Of a DNA stretch of 64,000 bases, positions 36,071 to 45,806 are shown one piece after another. Numbering within the stretch: position 1 is the first letter of the stretch; each line of letters opens with the position of its first letter. Below the pieces are notes generated by a model. That model had not been told where the DNA came from, made no database searches, and saw only the letters and a program-made list of their open reading frames with translations. A program made the position numbers and the translations under genes. Source of the stretch: Clavulina sp. PMI_390 (Eukaryota > Basidiomycota > Agaricomycetes > Cantharellales > Hydnaceae); assembly GCA_015039315.1 (NCBI GenBank), contig WIDE01000036.1:1-64000 (forward strand), given 5' to 3'.

Positions 36071-37213
36071 ATTTTGCCGTAGCAGGCATTGACTTGTTAC
36101 CTATCAATATATGCAAGGATGAATGCAGTATGGAGTTCTACGAGCCATGATCATGGCAAACTCTGGCGTAGTTCCAATATGTCAGTTTCAAGCGCAGCCA
36201 GATCCAGTCACCAATAGATTAACGTGTTGATCAGGCGACATTTCATTTCTACCCTTTACCTTTTCTGCAGGTTGCTCTTGGTGTGCTCTACAATCCCCAT
36301 CAAGGCGCATCTATATTTAATTCACGGATTCCTTACATGCTGTGGTGTTGTCAATAGCCATGATGAATTCAGGTTTATAATGGACGTCTGAGCCCCAAAG
36401 GTTTTTCAGGCACAAGCTAATTCAACCGTCTGGAGGGTAGGCCCAAGTGGCGAGACCAAGGAGTAATACAGCTGATTTTGCGTCTCAGTTACGATGATTG
36501 GCCTAGGAGCTGTGTATGTGGATGGTTATCCAGCGCGCGAGGCCTGCAGGCAGTTCCAGAAACATCGCAGGAGGAAGCACTGCAATGGTGTTGGTTCAGG
36601 TTTTGAAATAGATCCATGAATATGGTATGCATAGAGGAGCAAGAATATACGCCTAAAGCGGAAGAGAAAGAAGGAGCACATTCAAGAGTGAAAAAAAAAG
36701 ATAAACGAGAGTCTGTCAGTCGAATGGTTGGGAGAGGCGGGATGGATCAGATTAATAAAGTAGGAAGCGTCGTGTGGCCGTGATGCAATAAAGAGTTAGA
36801 GGGACGACTTGGAGACGTGATAGGAAAGTGGTTAGGTCGAAGGATCTGTTGTGGGAGCAGCGTCGAAAGGGCAGTCAGTCTTTCTATAGCTAGAGACCCA
36901 AGCGCGTGCGCCGTGTTGGGTCAAGGAGCAAAAGTAGCAATGTACGTCATTTCCACACGGTAGGCATCCTTATTCAATCGATTGCTTGGCTAGAGAGAGT
37001 AATACCACCAAGGCGCCATCAAGGTGGGGGCTCAGATGAGCCTCTGTTAGGATGTCAGATAGAGTCACGCGGCTGATATGTCGACGTGACTGCCAGTGGC
37101 CGCCAGTGTATGCTATCTGACTATTTCTCCCGCCTTTTCTTTCCTGAACTTTTTTTATCCCTCAATCAACTCCTCACGCCACTTTCGCCGAATCTGGTCG
37201 CTGTACAAGAAGC
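36071..37213. other. Intergenic between the two tandem paralogues
   Basis: About 1.1 kb without a recognisable gene or repeat; it should contain the promoter of copy 2. Confidence 0.45.
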
Positions 37214-38878
37214 ATGAGTCTTACTCTTGACGACACGACCTCTCAACAGGTCTTCAAGCTCGTGATGAAGAAGAACATGGAGCTGCAAGAAGAGAATGAG
37301 AAATTAAAGGTGTGTCCGAGTTGCTTTCCGATCTATACCTCCCTGTTGACTTCTATATGATATACGGGTGTTGCAGACCGAAATCCTCTCATTGAAAAGC
37401 TCTCTACCAGTGGAGCGAAGCGTTGGTTCTGAATCGAGGGCAAGACGTGGCTTGCAGGATGCACGAGGCTCGTACACAATCAATGCTGCAAGATAAGGTA
37501 TCCGGATTTTATCTTGACCGATGACCTCTAATATTTACGAGTCCGCCTTCTAGGGCCATGGAGACTCTCATGGTACTCGGAAACACCCAACGAAGCGACC
37601 ACACTCACAGGCTGTCATGGAATCAAGTGATGAAGTCCATACACCTCCGGCAAAAAGATCAAGCCAAGTGAGATATTTTGCCCTTTATCCGCTCTCAAAC
37701 TCGTTTATGAATCAATAACATTTGGTTCCGCTTTTCGATTGTATCTAACATCTTAAGAGGTTCGTTAGGAAGTTCTTTCGAAAAGCTCCGCTAACTGAAC
37801 CATTGCTATCTATGCAGGGTTGTTCGATTGAGGTACCCTCTGAAGAGCCCGATCCGGGTTCTCCGCAGACGTCATCTCAGCTGGAGAGTCAAACAAAGTC
37901 TAAGAGCAAGACGAAGGTCAAATATTTATTCTGGTTCCAGTGTTTGTAATGATGCTCAAGGGACGTATGAACAGCCGACCTCGATCGCTCATGAAAGTGC
38001 GGCTAGACCAACTTCCGCACCTAGTGCGACACATGTTGTAGATCCCTCATCCAAAAAAAGGAGTGCAAAGGTGCATTATTCTGATCGTTCATGAAGGCTT
38101 CACTTTTCCAACGATCCGCACCGCTGCGATGCTCGGCACCACAAAATTCCTTGTTCCAAGCTTTCAAGCAGGTTTGAGGCTCTACCGCTGGCCCATCGCG
38201 AGGCAGCGGCAATGCTCCGTTCTTCAGGCGTAATCGCGCCCTTCCTGACTCTCCCTTGTCCTACTTTCGATTGCGGTACCTTCAGGGATGTCTTTTACAA
38301 ATCATTTAGCGAATATATGAGAGAAAAACTGACGGCTGTCTCTCCTGGGGATAAGCCTCGATTGTAGGTGGACGGTATGGCATTCAGGAGTAATACTGAT
38401 TTTCTCCCGCATGTAGTCTCTTCCCAGGAATCGGGGAGGATGATCACCAGCCCAATTTCGTGCTCTTCCAACGGGAAGATCTGAAGTTCCCCTCCAGCGC
38501 GCTTGACCACGATAGGTTCGCTGTACACGAAATGGGTATTACATTCATGAATGGACTGGGAGGCTGCATGGCTGTCCTTTGTTACGACGGAGAGAAGAAT
38601 TGCTGGTATTTCGTCGGGGTTTACAGATGTCGGATTTTGCTCTCTTCCACTTCACCGGTGAGCCACGCTGTGAATTGTTCTAATGGGATCATTTGATGAC
38701 TCATGCTACGGTGCCCCAGCTTTGTCGCGATGCGAATATTACGCAGATATATGGATTCGAGGCAGTTCCTAGCTTTCCATATCTTGCGCAACGAGTTTGG
38801 GAATATTTCGCAGCGAATGAGGTCAGAAGCCGATGGGGCAAAGCAGGCAGACCTCGCTGGCATGCTAGGGTCGAATGA
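37214..38878 (+). CDS. Uncharacterised agaricomycete protein, tandem copy 2
   Basis: This is a paralogue of the preceding gene. The N-terminus (TSQQVFKLVMKKNMELQEENE, then TEILSLKSSLP) aligns with that of copy 1. The middle is again basic and Ser-rich (GTRKHPTKRPHSQ). The C-terminal domain repeats the order: RFEALPLAHREAAAMLRSSG, FRDVFYKSFSEYMREKL, LFPGIGEDDQPNFVLFQRED, CMAVLCYDGEKNCWYFVGVYRCR, ITQIYGFEAVPSFPYL. The last exon reads to a TGA at 38876-38878 and carries a C-terminal extension (RSRWGKAGRPRWHARVE) not seen in copy 1. The final intron (about 38660-38720) keeps the frame. I see no disabling stop in the exons I could read, so both copies may be expressed. Internal borders in the 37.5-38.1 kb part are uncertain. 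Confidence 0.65.
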
Positions 38879-39156
38879 AACCTCGGTCAAGTAACATTCT
38901 GAAGTCGAATGAGCAAGAAAAGTGTGGCTCTGGTATAATTGTGCAGTTGGTTGTAGTGAGCCTCTCCGCAGTAGAACTGGTCCAATTGAGTAGTGCGCAG
39001 CCTAGATAGGAAGTCGCGCTTAAATGCTACTTAGACTTAGTCGATCCTCGGGGCCTTCAATGCAGAGAGCACCAAAATGAAAGTTTCGGCGGTCACGAGA
39101 TAGATATAAATAAAAGCTCTGACGTGGAGTGGATGTGGCAATTGTTTACATCGAGG
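38879..39156. other. Intergenic, left flank of assembly gap
   Basis: No gene is seen. The last 47 bases before the gap (39110-39156) are identical to the 47 bases right after it. Confidence 0.8.
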
Positions 39157-40059
39157 NNNNNNNNNNNNNNNNNNNNNNNNNNNNNNNNNNNNNNNNNNNN
39201 NNNNNNNNNNNNNNNNNNNNNNNNNNNNNNNNNNNNNNNNNNNNNNNNNNNNNNNNNNNNNNNNNNNNNNNNNNNNNNNNNNNNNNNNNNNNNNNNNNNN
39301 NNNNNNNNNNNNNNNNNNNNNNNNNNNNNNNNNNNNNNNNNNNNNNNNNNNNNNNNNNNNNNNNNNNNNNNNNNNNNNNNNNNNNNNNNNNNNNNNNNNN
39401 NNNNNNNNNNNNNNNNNNNNNNNNNNNNNNNNNNNNNNNNNNNNNNNNNNNNNNNNNNNNNNNNNNNNNNNNNNNNNNNNNNNNNNNNNNNNNNNNNNNN
39501 NNNNNNNNNNNNNNNNNNNNNNNNNNNNNNNNNNNNNNNNNNNNNNNNNNNNNNNNNNNNNNNNNNNNNNNNNNNNNNNNNNNNNNNNNNNNNNNNNNNN
39601 NNNNNNNNNNNNNNNNNNNNNNNNNNNNNNNNNNNNNNNNNNNNNNNNNNNNNNNNNNNNNNNNNNNNNNNNNNNNNNNNNNNNNNNNNNNNNNNNNNNN
39701 NNNNNNNNNNNNNNNNNNNNNNNNNNNNNNNNNNNNNNNNNNNNNNNNNNNNNNNNNNNNNNNNNNNNNNNNNNNNNNNNNNNNNNNNNNNNNNNNNNNN
39801 NNNNNNNNNNNNNNNNNNNNNNNNNNNNNNNNNNNNNNNNNNNNNNNNNNNNNNNNNNNNNNNNNNNNNNNNNNNNNNNNNNNNNNNNNNNNNNNNNNNN
39901 NNNNNNNNNNNNNNNNNNNNNNNNNNNNNNNNNNNNNNNNNNNNNNNNNNNNNNNNNNNNNNNNNNNNNNNNNNNNNNNNNNNNNNNNNNNNNNNNNNNN
40001 NNNNNNNNNNNNNNNNNNNNNNNNNNNNNNNNNNNNNNNNNNNNNNNNNNNNNNNNNNN
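39157..40059. other. Assembly gap (903 Ns)
   Basis: An unbroken run of N. The sequence ATAAAAGCTCTGACGTGGAG and the 27 bases after it occur at 39110-39156 and again at 40060-40106. This suggests the contig ends overlap and were scaffolded with Ns, or that a direct repeat borders the gap. Reading frames through it are meaningless. Confidence 0.97.
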
Positions 40060-40198
40060 ATAAAAGCTCTGACGTGGAGTGGATGTGGCAATTGTTTACA
40101 TCGAGGGCTATCGAACCAAACACCTCCAACGTGTCCGCCTCCTCGTCTCTTCCTTCGCCTTAGGGCCGTCTCTCCTTTCCATTCACCTGTTTGCGGCC

Positions 40199-42285
40199 AT
40201 GCGGCTGCCAAGCTACTTGCTATCCCTCATCCTTGTCGCGGCGACAGCAGCAAATGCTGATTCAGGCGTTGAATCGCAGTCACTGGCAACATTGACTGGT
40301 CAGGCCAACCACCTACTTGGTCTAGGTCAATTTGGAGATGCTGCGAGGAGATATTCGGAAGCGATTGGTACGTCAATGCCCTTGTATATCGTATATTGTT
40401 AGAGTCCCTAACGATCAACACCCACACCCTCCAGAACAATCGCCATCGGACTATGTGTTGTACTACAAGCGCGCAACAGCCTACTATTCTATGAATCGTT
40501 TCTCAAATGCCCTGGAGGACTTTGAGACGGTTCTCCGCTTAACGGATGGAAGCTTCTCAAGAGCACTCTTGATGAAGGCCAACATTCTTGCTCGTGAGGG
40601 TGACTGGGCGGAAGCTAAGAAACTTACCAAACAATACACCAAGAAGAGTGGGACAACAGATAAAGATGTTCAAGACCTTGTAAGTTTCTGGTTTCGTGCT
40701 TCTCGTCTCCGAGTTCCGCTTTGATTATCGTTCCAACATGAATGCATATCACTCACCACTGAAATTTCTTTGCCTCGTAGCTTTTCTCGATCACGGAAGG
40801 CGAAGTCGCTACCAAGAAAGCGCAGCAAGCCGCTAAAGCGAATAAATACGACGAGTGTATTGAACAATCGACAAATGCCCTCACCACTGCTTCGCATGCC
40901 ACTTGGCTTCGTGAACTACGAGTCGAGTGCGCTATTGCTAATGGCGACTTAGAACAAGCTATTGGCGACCTCACGTACGTCTCTCTATCTATATTGCCTC
41001 CTTTTGCTGATTTCCTTTTGTCTTTGTTCCATCTAGTCGACTCACCCACCTCACAAAACCCACCGCGGACCGCTTCCTCCGCATCGCCAATATGTCATAC
41101 TTCCTTCTTCCTGCTCCCAACCCCCAACCCATCCAAACAGTCAAACAATGCCTCCATTTCGACCCCGACTCGAAACCGTGCCGTGTTGCGCACCGCTCTC
41201 TGAAAGCCATCGAGAAGGACTTCGTCAAGCTCGAGGACTTTGAGCGCACCAGCGCATGGGCTAGTCTGATTCGCTTCGTCGTCGGGCCAGGTGGTATCGA
41301 GAGCGATGAAGGCTTCGCAGCACGATTCGATACACTTCTCACCTCGTCTACCATCCCCCTCAATCTTCCGGAAAGTGTAAACCCTCGCCATCGCTCCCCG
41401 CGTCGACTGCAGATCTATGGGACGGCATGCAAGGCATATGTGAAGTCGAACCAGGTTCTCAAAGCTGAGAAGTGGTGCGAGGAGACACTCCGAATCGACG
41501 ATAAGAACCTGGATGGCTTGATTGCGAGAGGTGAGAAGAAGCTTAAGGATGAAGAATGGGAAGATGCCGTTCGCGCCTTTGAGGCGGCCTTCGAGGCGAG
41601 CGGGAGGAGTAATCAAGAGGTGCGTGCCAGCCTCCATATTGCCCAGCTTCTCCAAACCGCCATTCATTCACCCCATCATTTGATTTGATTCACTAGATAC
41701 ATCAACTCCTAGAGAAATCACGCAAACTCCTGAAGCAATCCAAAGCCAAGGATTACTATAAGGTGCTAGACGTTCCGCGATCTGCAGACGAGAAAACTAT
41801 CAAGAAGGCCTAGTGCGTGCAGTTCCTCGCCTGCGCTACACTAGTGACTAACAACATGTTGTTTCTGCGTTCACCTCGCAGTCGTAAAGCAGTAATGAAA
41901 GCACACCCGGACAAAGGCGGAACGGAAGCGAAGATGGCTGCGGTTAACGAGGCGTACGAAGTCCTTAGCAAACCAGGTTCATTCTTCCCTGCATTTCGCT
42001 TCTCTGACGGTTGACTGACGTCATCTCTATCGCTCAATCTCTACTGCACCTCTACACCATTCCAATTATCCCAAATCTCAACCATTCTCTCTCTCTGCCA
42101 CTATAGAACTACGCGCTCAATTCGATCGAGGAGAGGACCCGAACGACCCAAGCTCACAACAAGGCGGACATCCATTCCCTGGCGGACACCCCTTCCAGCA
42201 AATGTTCTTCCAGCATGGCAGCGGTCCATTTGGCGGGCATCATGGTGGTGGAGGACAGCAGTTCCAGTTCCATTTCGGCGGGTAG
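40199..42285 (+). CDS. DnaJ/TPR ER co-chaperone, DNAJC3 (p58IPK)-like
   Basis: The ATG at 40199 opens a clear signal peptide (MRLPSYLLSLILVAATAANA). A series of TPR helices follows. Visible units include LLGLGQFGDAARRYSEAI, DYVLYYKRATAYYSMNRF, ALLMKANILAREGDWAEA, QAAKANKYDECIEQS, and later ACKAYVKSNQVLKAEKW and LKDEEWEDAVRAFEAA. A C-terminal J domain (DYYKVLDVPRSADEKTIKKAYRK) has its essential HPD in KAHPDKGGTEAK, and a Gly/His/Phe-rich tail ends HFGG at the TAG (42283-42285). This order is that of DNAJC3, which works in the ER lumen with BiP and binds misfolded clients. No KDEL-type retention signal is present at the end. The gene lies right beside the assembly gap, but its start exon is complete. 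Confidence 0.94.
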
Positions 42286-43017
42286 AGGACCTGAGCGAGA
42301 TGCATTGGAGGAATCTATGTCGAGTTTGGCTGAGTGTGCTTGTACGAACGCTGCCTCAGAAGGATACTTGGGATACCTGATGCTGTTCCAACCTACGTAC
42401 CTTCTGTGCTCTAATCTGATGACTTTGCGACTCCACTCACGATCAAGCCTGCGAAAAAACGAGACTCTACCCTGCGTAAGTGAAAAACGGATACAATGCA
42501 ATGCATGTTGTGTCGCGACGAAAGGGATTGGACATAGCAGAGTCCCTGAACTCCTTCCACAAAGTGAAGCAAGTGTAAAAACGTCATTATGAACCTTGAT
42601 TCTCATGATAGCTAAAGTGGTATATATTCCATTGCTTCTGCTATTCGACAAATAATCATGAATCTAATGCGGTATCCAGTGCTATTCATTCGCATTGCAC
42701 TTTGATGAAAAAATGTGAGGCTCTAGTTCGAATTGCGAGTGTCCCATCAATGAAGGCAGAGTGGTCGGAGGGCGATTCGACCAAAAATGCAGAGCAAGGA
42801 AAGTGAATAAAGGTAAGGAAGGAGTCTCTCGACGCTCTCGAGGACATGGAGAAAACAGAAGACCAAGCCAACAACCCGATATAATTGATAAATACCGGCA
42901 ACTTGCACTCTACAGGGCGGAGGCTCAGAAGGCCGCAACAGCGTGCGACCACTATCCGCCACACCACGCGCAAAAAGGCTCGTATAGACAAGACCACGAG
43001 CGCCGCGCCAGATCAAT
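42286..43017. other. Intergenic, convergent gene ends
   Basis: About 730 bp lie between the DnaJ gene (+) and a small minus-strand gene. I see no supported ORF or repeat. Confidence 0.45.
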
Positions 43018-43635
43018 TCAGAAGTATCTCGGCTGATAGCCCTCGTAGTTGGGACTCCAGCGTCGTGTCCACCTCCTGCGTTGTGCTCGTGGTTGGGGTG
43101 AGGGAGAGGTCTGCGAACTAGCTGCTAGCAGAGAAGATGAACCAGAAGCATCATCTTGACCGCTAGTTTCGTCATCAGCAGCGTTGCTTGATGTGGCTGT
43201 TATCGACGTTTGAGGTTCGGTTTCATTTTGAGTGTGGACGGCCTCGTCCCAATATTCGGCGGGAACGATGGCACCATTGGTAGCTGACCAGTAAGTACGC
43301 GCCGTGTTGGGAGGGATGGTGGTGCTGACAGTGCTAGCACTGTTGTTGCTCGTTTGAGACGATTTGGAAGGTCCGGCGATGGCTGGTGGAAACGTTGACG
43401 TCGGCGGGACGTGATATGGGAATGGAAGTGGCGTCGTGGAAGAGGAACTGCCATTTTCGGAGGGTGTATTATGGGGAGCGGAGGGAACAATGGGTTCGTT
43501 TGAAGAGAGGTTGATTCGTTGTTGTGGATGGGGGACACGGGGACGATTTCGTCGAGCGGTCGGAGTGTGCCACAGGCCGTGAACCGACCCAGTGGTAGAG
43601 TGGACGAGAGGAAAAGAAGACGGGTCTTTCGACAT
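43018..43635 (-). CDS. Small Ser/Pro-rich protein, unknown
   Basis: This is a single open frame of 205 codons from an ATG at 43635 (MSKDPSSFPLVHSTTG) to a TGA at 43018-43020. The central part is Ser/Thr/Pro-rich and probably disordered. Two segments look less compositional: TYWSATNGAIVPAEYWDEAV and the basic, aromatic C-terminus RRRWTRRWSPNYEGYQPRYF. No signal peptide, membrane segment or known domain is visible. Length, ATG context and the lack of a competing frame support a real gene, but this is not proven. Further exons are possible. Confidence 0.5.
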   Translation of the reverse strand: MSKDPSSFPLVHSTTGSVHGLWHTPTARRNRPRVPHPQQRINLSSNEPIVPSAPHNTPSENGSSSSTTPLPFPYHVPPTSTFPPAIAGPSKSSQTSNNSASTVSTTIPPNTARTYWSATNGAIVPAEYWDEAVHTQNETEPQTSITATSSNAADDETSGQDDASGSSSLLAASSQTSPSPQPRAQRRRWTRRWSPNYEGYQPRYF

Positions 43636-44335
43636 TTTAGGTTGGTTTTAGATAGATAGAGCCAGTCGCGGATGGGTGCGTTGGGGAAGGTATATATACA
43701 CCAGAGAAAAAATGCAAAGTGAGAGGGACGTTGTTCGGTGTTGCTGGGCGTGCGCGTGGCCGACAAGTGGCGAATCATTCTCGAGAAAAATAGAGCACAG
43801 CACGGGACAGACTTGCATAGCATAAACGAGAATGAGTGTATGGGTGAGCGGTGATTCCATAGAGTGAGTGCTGGTCAAAGCGATCCTTTACTAGGAGGTG
43901 GGGGCCCCTAGGCCAAAGATAGTGCCGTACTCTTGATGCGGTGGTTGGTAGCAGTAAAGGAGAACCGGGGAGTGGCCCAGATATGGATGGAGCAATGAGA
44001 GTTTCGGTGGTGGTGGCGATGTTGTATAAGCCTCCGTGGCGTCGTTGCATCAGCTACCTATCCGAAGTTGTGGGAGGTGCGATGACTGCAAGTGCCAGTA
44101 AGATCTTGATTTCCGATGGGTGTCAGGAGTTGGTTCATGCCGACGATATGAGTCCCGATCAGAGCAGTATCCAATGGATTTGGCGATGTTACTGTAGGCG
44201 AGCTAGATCTCCATCCAAGTCTCCAAGAAAAGATCGCGTAGAGGAGGAAGCAAGGCTAGGGGGCCGTGAGAATCATCCACATAAGCACATTCATCAGAGC
44301 GTGACTCTGAAGAGCTATACACCGTCCACAGGTGA
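43636..44335. other. Intergenic between small gene and minisatellite arrays
   Basis: ORFs here are short and contradictory on the two strands, and no family is recognised. The right end (44302-44335) is similar, in inverted orientation, to 45606-45655 beyond the second minisatellite array. Confidence 0.4.
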
Positions 44336-44519
44336 ATCCAGCTAGGTCCAGCTGGAGTCCAGTGGGGTCCAACTGAGTCCAACTGGAGTCCATTGAGGTC
44401 CATTGGAGTCCGGCGGCGTGTGTCAGGATCCACTGGACTCCATTGGACCACGTTGGACTCCACTGGATTCCACTGGATTCCACTGGATTCCAATGGACTC
44501 CAATGGACTCCAGCTGCAC
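44336..44519. repeat. Palindromic minisatellite array, left (TGGAGTCCA-type units)
   Basis: The array is made of degenerate units of about 10-15 bp around TGGACTCCA / TGGAGTCCA, for example TCCACTGGATTCCACTGGAT. Because the core is its own reverse complement, both strands look alike. A similar array lies at 45497-45604, and the two flank about 975 bp of AT-rich DNA. Confidence 0.85.
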
Positions 44520-45496
44520 CCGATGAAGTACAGTGACTAGCCAGTTGATTTATGCGAGTGCGATAGTATATTTATTGGCTCTGACTTGCTGTATATTACA
44601 AGCAAGTCGATATATTGTGTGTTTATAAATATTCGCATAAGCTGTAGAGGTATCCCCTTACTGTCCGCTCAAGGATTAATATAGTGGGACGCACGGAAAA
44701 TTGAGCACAACTCATTATTTACTTATTCCATCGACACCATGAAGTCTCCCCGCAACCAGCCGTCCTAGATCCCATTTCTCTATGATTAAGTACACCAGCT
44801 ATCCAGAAAGTTGAGCGCAGACCCGCAGGGATGACTTAATGACTATGCCGCCGTGCAGGTTAGACCTGCAGTATTTTCCAAAGCTCATAGTTCCCTAAAT
44901 TATTGGTTCTTGTCTGGTACAGGTTAAAATAAACAGAGGACATGCATGCTATGCCCAAAATGTGTCAGTCACAGGAGAATATGCTAGAATACTAGTCAGC
45001 TTAATGGGATAAGTATGAAGCGGAGGACCTGAAATATTATAAATTCGATGTATTAATAGTTCTACATACAGATCAGCTTCTATACTCCTATCGAATCATA
45101 CTGAATTAATCTGATACATTTGAGAGCCACACGCTAGAGGCATACGATTGAAAGGGAATGAAACTAGACTATCATCATCTAGCTACGTTCTCTGTAGCTT
45201 GTTTTCCGCCGATATCACTATCAGAGTAGGCCGAAAACAAAAACTGATATATTTGTGTCTCGATTGAGTCTGGGAACGGCATATTTTTCTTGACAGTAGC
45301 TCAGTGGCAGACTGGACAGAATATGCTGGATGGTGAGTACGATCGAATATCATCCCTTATCAGTATACATATTTTCTTTTTCTTTTTTCATACGAAATAG
45401 ATTTCGCAATGCTAGTTCCTTATGTACAACTTGCGGAAGGTATATATTCCTGCTTTTTCCGCACAACATCCTGATCTCTCTTTGGAAGTGTTGTGC
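44520..45496. other. AT-rich DNA between two palindromic arrays
   Basis: About 975 bp without a supported gene. The surrounding arrays and the inverted similarity of their outer flanks suggest a non-autonomous element, but no transposase or clear target duplication was found. Confidence 0.45.
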
Positions 45497-45604
45497 TGGA
45501 CTCCAGTGGAGTCCAGTGGAATCCAGGTGCTGCTTCGAGTCCAATGGAGTCCGGTGGAGTCCATCGGGGGCCGTTGGCATCCACCGGACTCCATTGGACT
45601 CCGG
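45497..45604. repeat. Palindromic minisatellite array, right (TGGAGTCCA-type units)
   Basis: Units such as GGAGTCCAGTGGAATCCAGG and ACCGGACTCCATTGGACTCC match the array at 44336-44519. It ends only about 200 bp upstream of the start codon of the next gene and so probably lies in or near its promoter. Confidence 0.85.
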
Positions 45605-45640
45605 CTTCTCACGTTGGTTTCGCCTGTGGAGAGTGTATTA

Positions 45641-45720
45641 CTGACTCTGAATTCAACACAGTACTTCACTCGTGCTCTTCGATGTTGTCTGGGTTTACCG
45701 CGCGCTTGATGCCTCATGGA
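45641..45720 (+). repeat. Promoter-side segment duplicated upstream of copies B and C
   Basis: The block with GACTCTGAATTCAACA, then GTCTGG-TTTACCGCGCGCTT and GATGCCT is found again at 49162-49240. It precedes the start codon of copy B by about 90 bp and that of copy C by about 165 bp, so the duplicated unit included upstream DNA. Confidence 0.75.
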
Positions 45721-45806
45721 CGATAAAATGAGTACTTCCGCACCGTGCCCATGAGGTCGTGCATCCCCAGCACCGAGGACGAGCTATCTTGCAAGAATCT
45801 TTAAGA

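Noticed and set aside
39093..40260. ORFs of more than 320 codons across the N run
   Set aside because: They consist of unknown residues and are artefacts of the gap.
42686..43121. Several ORFs of 80-100 codons on both strands
   Set aside because: They lie in the intergenic gap or antisense to the 43.0-43.6 kb gene and show no protein-like motifs.
44336..44519. Array that might be taken for a CRISPR or for coding repeats
   Set aside because: The units are degenerate, contiguous and self-complementary with no spacers, and the organism is a fungus. The translated repeats are by-products.
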